DNA from: Phocoena phocoena
Lineage: Eukaryota > Chordata > Mammalia > Artiodactyla > Phocoenidae
Assembly: GCF_963924675.1 (NCBI RefSeq)
Contig: NC_089220.1
Location: 159,315,270 to 159,379,269 of the forward strand
Reading direction: 5' to 3'
Length of the DNA: 64,000 bases
Below, one piece after another: positions 24,525 to 34,300 of the stretch. The first letter of the stretch is position 1. Every line of letters starts with the position of its first letter. The position numbers and the translations under genes were made by a program. The notes beneath the pieces were generated by a model. The model saw nothing but the letters and a program-made list of their open reading frames with translations, searched no databases and was not told the DNA's origin.

Positions 24525-24757
24525 TTCGTCCCAAACTGAATGAAAATTGAGAAGCCTCTTTTCTTGGCTCCATCCACCATAAACCCAAACTGACTAACTG
24601 CAAACATGAATGAGCATATTTCTCAAGTTAATAACAGTTCTCAACTTCTTCATAAAAAACATAATAACAGGGCTTCCCTGGTGGCGCAGTGGTTGACAGT
24701 CCGCCTGCCGATGCAGGGGACACGGGTTCGTGTCCCGGTCGGGGAAGATCCCACATG
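24525..24757 (+). repeat. Inverted duplication, left arm
   Basis: From 'ttcgtcccaaactgaatg' to the SINE motif 'gatcccaca', this stretch recurs as its reverse complement at about 26158-26399. By eye there are about 5-6 substitutions over about 215 aligned bases, plus two short tandem gains in the right arm. This arm contains about 135 bp of unique DNA, the left target-site copy and the first 85-90 bp of an intact CHR SINE, so it looks like the source copy. Confidence 0.93.
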
Positions 24758-24883
24758 CCGCGGAGCGGCTGGGCCCGTGAGCCATGGCCGCTGAGCCTGC
24801 GCTCCGCAGCAGGAGAGGCTGCAGCAGTGAGAGGCCCGCGTACCGCAAAAAAAAAAAAACAAAAAAACAAAAAAAAACAAAAC
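24669..24883 (+). repeat. CHR-family SINE, short GC-rich cetacean type
   Basis: It starts 'gggcttccctggtggcgcag', has the B-box region 'gggttcgtgtccc', the GC-rich body and a long A-rich tail with scattered C. The 9-bp duplication 'cataataac' is at 24660-24668 and 24884-24892. The target lies at the left edge of a MIR. Private changes ('gttgacagtc', 'gttcgtgtccc') are absent from the inverted partial copy at 26 kb. Confidence 0.95.
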
Positions 24884-24889
24884 CATAAT

Positions 24890-25035
24890 AACTGCCATTT
24901 TCTGAACATCTATTATGTGCCAAGCACCTTGCTACTGACTCACAGTTAATCTTCTCAAATGCCTCTGAGTTAGATGAGGAAACAGATCAGAGAGGTTACA
25001 AAGCTTGTCTGAAGTCACACAATTAGGCAAGGGTT
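24890..25035 (+). repeat. MIR SINE
   Basis: 'catctattatgtgccaagca', 'agatgaggaaacagatcaga', 'tctgaagtcacacaattagg' and 'gcaagggttcaaaac' follow the MIR core to 3' end. The CHR SINE inserted at its left edge. Confidence 0.85.
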
Positions 25036-25139
25036 CAAAACACCACACCTGCGTGTATTAAAGGGTGGCTGAGCACATATGAACGAGCTAACCCATCCGG
25101 GGACCACTGGGCCAGAGAGCAGAGGAACCAAGACTCAGC

Positions 25140-25285
25140 AGCAGTATAAAACAGTGGTAAGAGAACTGGTTCCAGAGCTAGGTGTCTAAGTTCAAATCCC
25201 ACTGCGCCGACTTAGCCGCCCAACAATCTGGGGCAGTGACCTACCCTCTCTGTATTTCTGTTGTCCCATCTGCAAAACAGCGAAA
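25140..25285 (+). repeat. MIR SINE, 5' half
   Basis: 'cagtggtaagagaactggtt', 'ctaagttcaaatcccactgc' and 'tctgtatttctgttgtccca' are the MIR tRNA-like head and following segment. Confidence 0.8.
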
Positions 25286-26157
25286 AGCACCCAAGACTGA
25301 GACCCATGTTTGGCTATAGTGATCACTGTACTGGTGCTGCTGTTATGAAGGGAGATATCTGAAGGGAGTGCAGAGAGACCGGACTCAAACCTAACAGGCT
25401 ACCACGTGGACAAGGACAGAGAGCCGAAGAGAAGAGAAAGCAGGAGGAAACACCCTGCAGGACAGCGAGTGACTGCGCTCAGGAAAATGGGGTGGGGCTG
25501 CCCAGACCCAGAGGAAAGGGTCACTCAGACTCCAGGCTAACGGGGTCCAGCCAGGAGAGCTCGGCAGCACCTGGATAAGACTAGCAGGGCGGTTCTGGAG
25601 GACAAAAAAAAAGCCCAAGGGGTATGAAACTGGAGTCCCTGACAAGAACAACCTGACTCTTGTAAGTACCAAAGGGAGTCAAAAGTCCTTGGCCACAGAC
25701 TGCAGACAAGACAATGAAGGCACACTCGCAAGTTCTGGGTCATCAAAGTCAAGGGTCTAGAATAACAGGAAAGGGCACCTGGATAGGACTGGAAGGCACT
25801 GGTCCCGTAAACCTGCGTCAAGCTGAGCAATGGGAGACAAGAGTTGGGATTTACTGAGTTAAAGAGAGCAGTGTGAAACACCATGTTGTCTGCCCTTCAG
25901 TCTGGAGACAGTAACTTCCAGAGAAGACAAAGTAAAACAGTGTCCGTGAAACCAGGAATGCCAACCTAAAGAAGAAATCTCCTCTCCTTACACTTGGCCT
26001 TAGAAAGATAACCCGAGAAAAGCACATGAGTGGGCTCCTCCGGAGGGGCCCTGTTGGACACCTGTGTGGCTGCGTCCGTGTCCTCAGCCAGGTCCCCTGG
26101 ACTTGATCCGGCACCCAAGATCCAGCGCCAGAGCTGAGCAGGCGTCAGCACAGGTGT
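25286..26157. other. Unique sequence between inverted arms
   Basis: No repeat recognised. Minus frames of 87-115 codons at 25391-26184 overlap each other and have no identifiable domain. This forms most of the spacer between the two inverted arms. Confidence 0.35.
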
Positions 26158-26399
26158 GGGATCACGGGGCACGAACCGGGGCACGAACCCGTGTCCCCTG
26201 CATCGGCAGGCGGACTCTCAACCACTGCGCTACCAGGGAAGCCCAGTTATTATGTTTTTTATGAAGAAGTTGAGAACTGTTATTAACTTGAGAAATATGC
26301 TCATTCATGTTTGCATTTAGTCAGTTTGGGTTTATGGTGGATGGAGCCAAGAAAAGAGACTTCTCAATTTTCATTCAGTTTCATTCAGTTTGGGACGAA
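26158..26399 (-). repeat. Inverted duplication, right arm
   Basis: Reverse-complement copy of 24525-24757. It ends on the right exactly at 'tgggacgaa' (26391-26399). It carries a 10-bp tandem gain ('tttcattcag' twice, about 26370-26390) and, at the SINE end, a 12-bp unit 'cggggcacgaac' twice at 26165-26188. The SINE piece stops abruptly after its B-box region, with no A tail, so it did not arrive by retrotransposition. Confidence 0.93.
26161..26244 (-). repeat. Partial CHR SINE head inside the inverted arm
   Basis: Only the tRNA-like head is present, read on the minus strand from 'gggcttccctggtagcgcag' through the B box. The body and tail are missing. It retains family-consensus bases where the 24.67 kb copy has private changes. 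Confidence 0.95.
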
Positions 26400-27659
26400 T
26401 ACAGCCCAACTTAGACCACAGGCCTATCAACTCAGCTGGCTGCGCTATTAAGAAAAAAATGGAAATATGCAATTTACATTTGACCAGGACATGCTCAGAT
26501 CTGGCTTAAAATGCTACAGGGTATGATTCCGAATTAGTCAACAATGACACATTTTTCACCTCAGTCAGCCAAATAAGATTTTGAAATGAGAATTCAGAGT
26601 CATTTTCATGTAGACTCCAAATTAATAGTTAAGAACTTATTCTCCACTCATATTCAGCTTAGGTTTGACAAGCAAAGTTGCCAAAAGAAAGCATCTGTTT
26701 TTGCAGCTTGAGAGCTACTTTTCCTTTTTTTAAAAAAAAAGTTTACTTAGCATTCAGTTTCTATTTTTTAGGTGAGACTTTGTTTTTATTTTCAAATGAG
26801 ATTGTGAGGTAAGGTAGTGATTTTCCTTATGATTCGATTATCAGGGACCAGAGAGGTGATTCTGGATCCCACACTCCACTCCCCAGAATCCCCATCACTG
26901 GTGTGGGTTTTACCTCATTCAAACTGCACTCCAGCCATTTTCATCTTTTTTTAAACCACAAATTGAAGATACGCCAGAAGAGTAGGTGTAAAGTCACCAA
27001 AAAGCTACCTGTGCCAAGTCAGAGGCATAAAAATATCATCACAACAGCTTCACACCTTCTAGAGAAACAAGACGCCACCAGTGAGAAAGACCCAGAATAT
27101 CCAGGAGGACCTAGATTCTCAAGCTAGCTCCCTCCCCATTAGGAAGGACCACTGGGGCCAGATCCCACAAGCCGGCCTCCACTGCACACAAAGCAAACAA
27201 TACCAGAACTTTCTTCCCACAGAGCAGGACATGAATCACTCAGGCATTGCTCTATACACTCCCACATACAAACAAAAGATAAAGCAGGATGCAGATTTCT
27301 CTAGGGAGCAAAGTGGTTCAAATGAAAACTTTTGGAATTTATATACATGACAATACTTCCACTATTTTAGCTATAAAAGACAGCACAGGAAAAATCAGGC
27401 AAGCACAGGCATAGGACCCCAGTTAAGAAAAAGAGAAAATTAAGAACAGGAGTCACCAAACATTTCCTGTAGAGAAAAATAAAACTGAATAAGAAATCAT
27501 TTGCAGGACCAAATAATGACAGCCATAATTCTCTCTTCTTTTAGTTAGAAAATTTATCTAGGAATTAGTAATCAGTCAACCTACTTTCTACCTTCAGCAG
27601 AGTGAAGACAGTCACAATGATGGGAAAGCATAAAAACCTAAAACATCATATATATAATT

Positions 27660-27660
<1 letters not shown>
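26400..27660. other. Unique sequence, no gene seen
   Basis: AT-rich single-copy sequence. Frames of 74-89 codons at 26903-27350 lack motifs. No repeat recognised. Confidence 0.4.
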
Positions 27661-27661
<1 letters not shown>

Positions 27662-27707
<46 letters not shown>

Positions 27708-27712
27708 AATGA
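27662..27712 (+). repeat. (TG)n(TATG)n microsatellite
   Basis: An uninterrupted TG run of about 17 units is followed by three TATG units. It is in otherwise unique sequence and probably length-polymorphic. Confidence 0.97.
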
Positions 27713-27889
27713 CTAAGGATGAAGCTACTACAATGAATGGTGTGTCTATGGGGATCTAGTTTTGGACAGTCTCCAAATTAGCTATTCAATCACTCTCTCA
27801 ACCTCTAATTTAACACCTAATACACACTGCAAAGAAAGGGAACGGTCCAATGAGCTCCAGCTCCTCTTTTATGTTCCCATGGCTACCGC

Positions 27890-28120
27890 CTGGGTGCACA
27901 CCTAAGGCACACCTGCATTCATTATTTCAACAGGTTCCCAGTGAAACCTCGGGTCCATCCTGGACCACTCTGCCAGTGTTCCAACATCTCTAAAACACTT
28001 CTTCGTGCCATTTCTTTGCTTAATTTTTTAAAGACTTACAGGATAAAGTCCGAATTCTTTAGCATCACATCACATTAGAGGTGCCTCACAATTAACCTCA
28101 ACCTACTTTTTATTAACTTT
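27890..28120 (+). repeat. L2-like LINE fragment
   Basis: 'acttacaggataaagtccga', 'attctttagcatcacatcac' and 'acaattaacctcaacctact' match the L2 segment that in consensus reads 'aggataaagtccaaactcct'. Confidence 0.6.
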
Positions 28121-28149
28121 TCTCCAAGAATTCCTGAATAATAGTAATA

Positions 28150-28290
28150 ACACAACTGAACACTCGCAGTATATCAAGACAGCATCCAAAGGACTTGACA
28201 TGCGTGAACTCACAACCACTTTATGGCGTAAGCACTGTCAGTACCCCCGTTCCATCCAGGAGGAATCTGAAGCATGAAAGAAACTGCCTG
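28150..28290 (+). repeat. MIR-like relic
   Basis: 'aaaggacttgacatgcgtga', 'actcacaaccactttatggc' and 'ggaggaatctgaagcatgaa' follow the MIR 3' half loosely. Confidence 0.45.
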
Positions 28291-29393
28291 GGTTTGGTCT
28301 CCTGTGAGGAAGCAGTGGGCCGGGGTGACACCAGCTGGTCAGACTCCAGAGCCACACTGGACCCAACACGGTGCCCGTCTCCACCCTCCAATGTCCCACA
28401 CGCCTCCGCTCTCTCCACTCTGAGTCCCAGCAGTGCGTTCTCAGTTACCACTTATCCCACTTGCCATCGTTTTTACGCAGGACCAAGACCACGCCTCAAT
28501 GCAGACAAGAGCTATGTAGAGGTGACTCTACGCAGCACATGGCCCGTGGAGCTGGGTGACCCATGCCTGTGTGGGCATGTATCTTCCCTGTCTGTCCGGT
28601 TTCTCCCTCCCGGGCAGCGAGAGCATCGTGCCACAGTAGGCTTCCCTGAAAAGATGCGGTGATCAAGCCAGGAGGCTTTCCTAACCCTTCCATCCCTCTG
28701 TCCCGACTGGAGGCAGATGAGGTACATGCTGGGTGTCGTTCAACACTCCGCCCAGGCCACGGGAGGAAGTGCCCGCTTTCCCTGCTCCCAGACGTTAGTG
28801 TCTGCAAGCCAGCACTGAGCTCTCTGTTACATCAACTCTCAGCCCTTCACCAACTTTGGAGTCAAATGATTGCCTGTGGCACAAAATTCATTTTACACTT
28901 AAGAACCTCAGCCTCAAGCTTTACTGGATGATTTTTTGCAAAGGAGACACTCCAAAAGGCCACAGGTTTAGAGCTTTTTTAGACTGGCTGCAAATGGTAT
29001 CAGCTGAATGTCACACATCATATTGCTGAAGGCTTTTTGGAAACAGCTGATGAGAAAAGAGAACAGACTGCCGGAGAGGTGAATGAGCTCTGGTAGCTTC
29101 CTCTTCACTCTCGAAGCTGTCAACTCAGAGACATGCTGAGACCTTCGAAGCCTGGAGAGAGATCTCTTACCATTCCCCGGAGCACTGCGAAGTCAGCTCT
29201 GATAGCTGCCTCCTTCATTACTACTGAAGCGCTCAGGTTAAAATAAATTAACATAATTCAAAGATGCAGATCCATTCCGTCAAATGCCTGAGAGAAGGCA
29301 CACACCAAAGAATTAAAACTGTGACAACCAGAAGTTCTACAAAGCATCCACTGTTTACAAACGCATCTGAGGAACTGGGGTTTAACTCTCATT
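28291..29393. other. Unique sequence, no gene seen
   Basis: GC-rich to about 28810, with overlapping frames of 62-155 codons on both strands. The longest (plus 28195-28662) starts inside the MIR-like relic and has no domain. AT-richer afterwards. Confidence 0.35.
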
Positions 29394-29405
29394 AAGACAA
29401 AGAAA

Positions 29406-29722
29406 GCACCAAGCTGATTTCCCTGTGCTATGTGGCTGCTTCCCACTAGCTATCTATTTTACATTTGGTAGTGTATGTATGTCCATGCCACTCTCTCACT
29501 TTGTCACAGCTTACCCTTCCCCCTCCCTATATCCTCAAGTCCATTCTCTAGTAGGTGCTTTGTGACCACCTAGAGGGGTGGGATAGGGAGGGTGGGAGGG
29601 AGATGTAAGAGGGAAGAGATATCGGAACATATGTATATGTATAACTGATTCACTTTGTTATAAAGCAGAAACTAACACACCATTGTAAAGCAATTATACT
29701 CCAATAAAGATGTTTAAAGAAA
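29406..29722 (+). mobile_element. L1 3' end with inverted 5' segment (twin priming)
   Basis: 29406-29554 is L1 3' UTR in reverse orientation. From about 29555 to 29722 the rest of the same 3' UTR runs forward to 'ccaataaagatgtttaaaga'. Compared with the L1 at 7661-9283, the two pieces adjoin: the inverted part equals about 8966-9110 and the forward part continues from about 9107. About 5 bp ('ggtgc') are shared at the junction. A perfect 12-bp target-site duplication 'aagacaaagaaa' is at 29394-29405 and 29723-29734. This is the classic product of twin priming. Confidence 0.93.
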
Positions 29723-29966
29723 AAGACAAAGAAAAACATGCTAAAATATTTTAATGGAAACTGACCATAAACTTTTCTTTCCCCCACAGATAAAAGAAAA
29801 CTATAAATAGACATAAGGATAATTTGTTAGTTCTTGACATACCCACACACAGAGGGCCAACAGCCTTGTGGGCACAGAAGAAAAGTGGATCACCGTTTCA
29901 GGCTGACAATGATGACGACAATGATGAGTACTGACCAGGTAACAGGCAGTATTCTAAACTTTAGTC

Positions 29967-30094
29967 TTTTTTTTTTTTTAATTGAAGTAGAGTTGATTTA
30001 CAATGTTGTGTTAGTTTCTGGTGTACAGCAAAGTGATTCAGTTATATATGTATATATACACATACATATGTTATATACAGTTTATGTGTGTGTT

Positions 30095-30153
<59 letters not shown>

Positions 30154-30255
30154 CTTTCTCAGATTCTTTTCCATTATAGGTTATTACAAGATATTGAATA
30201 TAGTTCCTTGTGCTATATAGTAGGACTTGTTTGTCTATTTTATATATAGTATAAG
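29967..30255 (-). mobile_element. L1 3' end inserted in a MIR
   Basis: Reverse complement of an L1 3' UTR: a T tract (A tail), 'tagagttgatttacaatgtt', 'tacagcaaagtgattcagtt', then after a microsatellite 'gattcttttccattataggt' and 'tagttccttgtgctatatag'. A short duplication 'ctttagtc' is at 29959-29966 and 30256-30263. Confidence 0.85.
30083..30148 (+). repeat. (TG)n(TA)n microsatellite inside the L1
   Basis: An interrupted TG run is followed by 21 uninterrupted TA units (30107-30148), grown from the AT-rich 'tatacatatacatat' stretch of the L1 3' UTR. Long TA runs can extrude cruciforms and are typically unstable. Confidence 0.97.
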
Positions 30256-30639
30256 CTTTAGTCATTTAATCACCATTTCATCCTTACAACTGTCCTATCA
30301 GTGACCCCATTTTACCGATAAACTGAGACAGAGAAGTTAAATCATTTGCCCACAGTTACAGTCAATGGTGGATCAAGAATTCAGAATCTGGTGCTGGAGC
30401 CCACATGGGCTACTACGCTCTGCGGCCTGTGGGACCAGCTCTTCCTAAAACTCCCTGGAGGACATGCAGGATGAGAACACCCTCGTCAAGATCCACAAAG
30501 GTGACGGAATCTAACGTACCTCCCTGCCAGAAAAGCTACCATGAGGTCAAAGCCAGGCAGGCAGGGGAGTGGACTAGCGCTCCACGTGCTCTCTACACCA
30601 CCCACTCCCCCAGCCACCCCGCCGTGCTCTGGGGCGAAT

Positions 30640-30850
30640 GACTGGGTCAGGCCAGTGGACTGTAAGAAGGGACACTTCTCACTTCCAACGTACCTCTTCC
30701 ATCTCTCTCCTCCTGCTGAAGTGACCCTAGAGAGGATGAAGGGTCACCTAGCCTGCATATAACCCTGTTCAAGCAAGTTGTATTAAACCCTGAGACTTGA
30801 AGGTTGATGAGTTATGAAACCTCGCATCAATGACGCTGCCTAATGTAAGA
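30640..30850 (+). repeat. MaLR-like LTR 3' end (tentative)
   Basis: 'ggccagtggactgtaagaag', 'gggacacttctcacttccaa' and 'gttgtattaaaccctgagac', ending near 'gacgctgcctaatgt', resemble the 3' half of a mammal-wide LTR whose consensus ends '...gccactgagatttggggg...ctaat'. The 5' end is not identifiable. Confidence 0.4.
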
Positions 30851-32515
30851 GGCACAAGGACATACATGTTCCTGAACTTGAACTCCCTTCCCTCTGTGCT
30901 CCGGCTGACTCTTCCTCCCCCAGGCTCCTCTAGGCTGGAGTTAGGTCCCACTGCCACCTGTGTGAACGGGTTTATTGTGTTCCCAGAGGCCACAGGGAGT
31001 GACCTCCAGAACAACCATGCCAAGTAAGCAGGGGGTGTGGGCCTCCTTGCAACGGGGCCCCACTCCAACCCCTGTCAAACACACCTGATGTCTGGAGCAG
31101 AACAATCACAATCAAGTACATCACTGCAGCCTAGTTTCACGTGATAACAAAGCCCGGGAGGCCATGAGGAACCTTACTCTTGCTCTGTGGTGCCTTCGCT
31201 GCCATTTTCTCAAGTAAGTCTGGACATCACTTGGTAACGACATGACACGGTACTTCTCCAGATCCATGACTTCTTTTATGACTCCTCCCAGATTCCATTT
31301 CTTCTCTATGGAAAGGATTCCCCATTCTTACAGACAACAAATGACTTGAAGAGATCCACGGGGCCTCCACGGTAATTCTCAACACCACTGGGAAATAAGT
31401 GTTCTGAGTCAACCCTGAAAAGGGCAAGACTAGACAGAGTGCCAGTGCTATGTACCGAGCTGACATCACATCTGCAGAAGCACACAAATGCCAGCTTCAT
31501 CAAAGTAAACGGTGGGCGGCCGGGACAGAGGTAACAACCACACAAAGCCTCACACAGACACACACCCAACTACCATAAGCTTCCCAGCCACGCCACACGA
31601 CGCTGGTCAGTATACAACGTTAACTAGTGTCATCAGTGATGCTGACAGCGCCGCGGATGCCAGTTTCTCTTCCTTTTAAAAAGCAGGTGCTAAAATGATG
31701 TGGAAAGCGGTTCCTTAAAGAATTATGGGGGAAAAGCGACCATTTCTTCTTCACATCCAACATGACAACACTGTATCACGAAAAGATGTCTTTTTTACAA
31801 ATACTGGTTTTTACTGACAGATAGAAAATAAAAACTATTCCTCATCAGCTCTTCAGAGTTGGCAGTGCCACTTGCCTGGCCCACTGAATGACTGATTCTC
31901 CACAGCTGAAGGCATGACAGGAGGGAGCTGGCCTGCACGGTCAGTTGGAAGCGGGCAGTCCTGATTCATTATCCTGGTTTAAAGCCCCCATCTGCCCACA
32001 GGACCAAGCTCCACTTCCTCTGATGGAACACAACCTGCCCCAAACTACCCTTCCAGCCACGCTCTCACTCATGACCTTCCATGTCCCTGAAGACCAGCCT
32101 CATAAACCTGCTAGCTTTCTCCTCGAAACAAACGGCGCCTGGTCAAGTTCCAGCGCCTCTCTTCTGCGGCTCTCCCTGCCTAGAGTGCCCAGCTGCACCC
32201 TGTTCCTCTCCCTTGTTGGCGGGAAAGAAGCCTTTGCATCCTCCAGAGCAGTGTCAGTTAGCTCCACCTCCCAACCCCCCAAAACGCAGGTCTCGTTGCG
32301 CACGTCCTGCCAATCAGACTGTCCCTTGTCCCGAAGCCCCTGGTATATGGAAGTTCTTGAGCTACCACTTCAAAGTTCAGACCACATCTCATCTTCACTG
32401 GCATCTGTTCTGGCACCCCTTTTACCACGGACCTCAAATTGCTTGAAGGCATGTTGCCAAAGTCTCAAGACAAAGAGAAGCACCTCACAGTTCTACTGTA
32501 CTGCAGGCAGCCTCT
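30851..32515. other. Unique sequence, no gene seen
   Basis: About 1.7 kb. The plus frame 31945-32517 (190 codons) has low-complexity Ser/Leu/Pro composition, overlaps other long frames on both strands and has no domain, so I do not call it a gene. Part of 32030-32450 is pyrimidine-rich and could be decayed L2. Confidence 0.35.
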
Positions 32516-32519
32516 GAGA

Positions 32520-32712
32520 TCCTCCCCTGCAATGATCCCCGCCTCTAAGAGGGCACTCACTCCCTGCATAATCCCCTTTCCTGCCTGTGGGTGGGATCTG
32601 TGATTTGCTCCTAATCCAAAGAACACAGGTAACGCCAGTTCTGTGATCAGACTGCAAAAGACGTGCCTTCTATCTTGCTACAGATTCATTCTCTCTCCCT
32701 CTCCCTCTCCCT

Positions 32713-32755
<43 letters not shown>

Positions 32756-32775
32756 GCTCCCCCCCCACTCGCGCG

Positions 32776-32845
<70 letters not shown>

Positions 32846-33072
32846 AAGTTTGATGAAGTTAGGCTGTGGGTCAGCGTGGAAGCAGATCTGCCCTCACTCA
32901 AGCCTTCAGCCACGCAACTGCATCCTGCAGACACAGCTGAGCCACGCCCAGACTCATGACCCACTGAAAACTGCTATAATAAATGTATTTATTAAAGTGT
33001 TTTAATAAACATGTTGTTTTTCACTGCTGAATTTGTGGTGATTTGTTACACAGCTATAGAAAACTAACACAG
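32520..33072 (+). mobile_element. MLT1-like MaLR solo LTR with expanded CT tract
   Basis: 'aatgatccccgcctctaaga', 'gtgggatctgtgatttgctc' and 'ttctatcttgctacagattc' precede a giant CT tract. After it come 'gctaagtttgatgaagttag', 'cctcactcaagccttcagcc' and 'gactcatgacccactgaaaa', then 'gctataataaatgtatttat' and 'gaatttgtggtgatttgtta', ending 'agctatagaaaactaacaca'. This is the order of MaLR/MLT1-type endogenous retroviral LTRs, including the AATAAA region. No internal retroviral sequence is attached. Confidence 0.75.
32689..32842 (+). repeat. Compound (CTCCCT)n/(CT)n/(GC)n microsatellite
   Basis: About 150 bp: CTCCCT units, CT repeats, a C run, 'actcgcgcgcgcgc', then about 30 further CT units. 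It sits where the LTR naturally has a short CT run. Frames encoding Ser-Leu or Arg-Glu repeats on the two strands are translations of this tract, not genes. Confidence 0.97.
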
Positions 33073-33220
33073 AAGGGACAGGTTTAAAAGGATAGAAATC
33101 CTTGGGCTGAAAGATCAGTATCTGCAACTTGATTCTCTAACAGAGGCTCCACGGCAGAAGGGAACTTGAGAGGTCAAGTTCAGCCTCCACTGGCTCCACA
33201 TCTCCACTTAAGAAAGGAGA

Positions 33221-33341
33221 GGGACTTCCTCAGCGGTCCAGTGGTTAAGACTCCATGCTTCCACTTCAGGGGCATGGGTTCGATCCCTGGTTGGGGAACT
33301 AAGATCCCACAAGGCATGCGGGACGGCCAAAAAAAAAAAAG
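33221..33341 (+). repeat. CHR-family SINE (short tRNA-Glu type)
   Basis: It starts 'gggacttcctcagcggtcca', with B-box region 'gggttcgatccct' and an A tail at 33329-33340. Flanks 'aggagag' and 'gggagag' may be a worn duplication. Older short form. Confidence 0.85.
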
Positions 33342-33990
33342 AGGGAGAGAGCTTTGTCCTGAACATGACAACTCCCCGTCTCTGCCCTCACTCTCCATCC
33401 AGGTCTGTCAGGCTGGTATGCAAGTAGAGCAGCGGGGAATGTCGAAGAGACCCAAGCTGCTTGTTTTATATCATCTTCCACTTGGGGAGCCTGCCTCTTC
33501 CTTGGTCGTGCTCCAAACATAAGACCCTTTTTGACGGTTTTGTCCCCAGCGTTTGTGAAAGCCTCTGCTTATATCTGGGCTTTGACACTGTTCAGAAAAG
33601 TCAGTGCTTCTCATGCAGCTATGATTTCCTCCTTCAAGGGGAATAGGGCAAGGTTGATTTTTTTTCTTCCTTTGTGTTTCTGTACCATCCAAGTCAGGTA
33701 AGAATCACAGACAACTTTATCGCATAGGGGCAGAATACCTCTTATCTATACATTTTATCATTAATTTTTATTTTACAGTGAGTTCTTCAAAGCGTTCCCT
33801 ATACTGTGTCTTTCTTTCCTAGGAATCATCTGTACATCGGTTTCAATTAAGACAACTTCTCTTTTCACGTTAGAATTGCAGTGCAGTTTTCTGCTCCTGG
33901 CTCTGTTCCTCTCCCTCTTGCCACTCTGGCCCAGCCTCTAGAAAGCAGGAGACCAGCTGGTTTTCTGTTCACAGCCGTTACTTTCCAGCT
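33342..33990. other. Unique sequence, no gene seen
   Basis: Mixed composition with frames of 61-118 codons partly built from the adjacent SINE. No motif. Confidence 0.35.
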
Positions 33991-33994
33991 GCCA

Positions 33995-34300
33995 GCGGTT
34001 ACTTCAGTGACTCAAACTTCTTGGAGCGTGTGGCCTGGCCTCCCTGCGCGCGGCTGCCCTACTTCAGACGCCCAGACAGCAGCTGTGGCCGTGGCTCCCA
34101 CAGCCCGCACCCACACCCGGGTCGGCATGGCAGGCTCTCCCAGCACGGGAGCTCAAGAAAAGGCAGCGAAGGCACTGAAGCCACCACTGCAGCGACCTGG
34201 GCACCCACAGTCGAGCGGGGTCACCGTGGTAGATGCAGGATCCACCCTCATGAAGGCAGCTGGCCACACGGCATCACGGCTCCCGACCAGGACTTGGGCC
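33995..34300. other. CpG-rich patch
   Basis: About 300 bp, clearly richer in G+C and CpG than its surroundings ('ctgcgcgcggctg', 'cacccgggtcggc', 'cagtcgagcgggg'). By rough count of 34021-34260 there are about 16 CpGs with observed/expected near 0.6, borderline for a CpG island. A 150-codon plus frame (33881-34333) spans it but has no recognisable domain. No repeat recognised. Confidence 0.5.

Larger units (their letters stand above)
29915..30395 (+). repeat. MIR SINE split by an L1 3' end
   Basis: Left piece 'gatgagtactgaccaggtaa' and 'caggcagtattctaaacttt', right piece 'catttcatccttacaactgt', 'accccattttaccgataaac' and 'gcccacagttacagtcaatg'. The pieces join in MIR order across the L1 at 29967-30255. 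Confidence 0.75.

Noticed and set aside
28195..28662. Plus-strand frame of 155 codons
   Set aside because: Starts inside a MIR-like relic, has overlapping frames on the minus strand and no motif.
31945..32517. Plus-strand frame of 190 codons
   Set aside because: Low-complexity composition, overlapped by other long frames on both strands, no recognised motif or splice context.
32643..33005. Ser-Leu and Arg-Glu repeat frames of 90-120 codons
   Set aside because: They are translations of the CT microsatellite on both strands.
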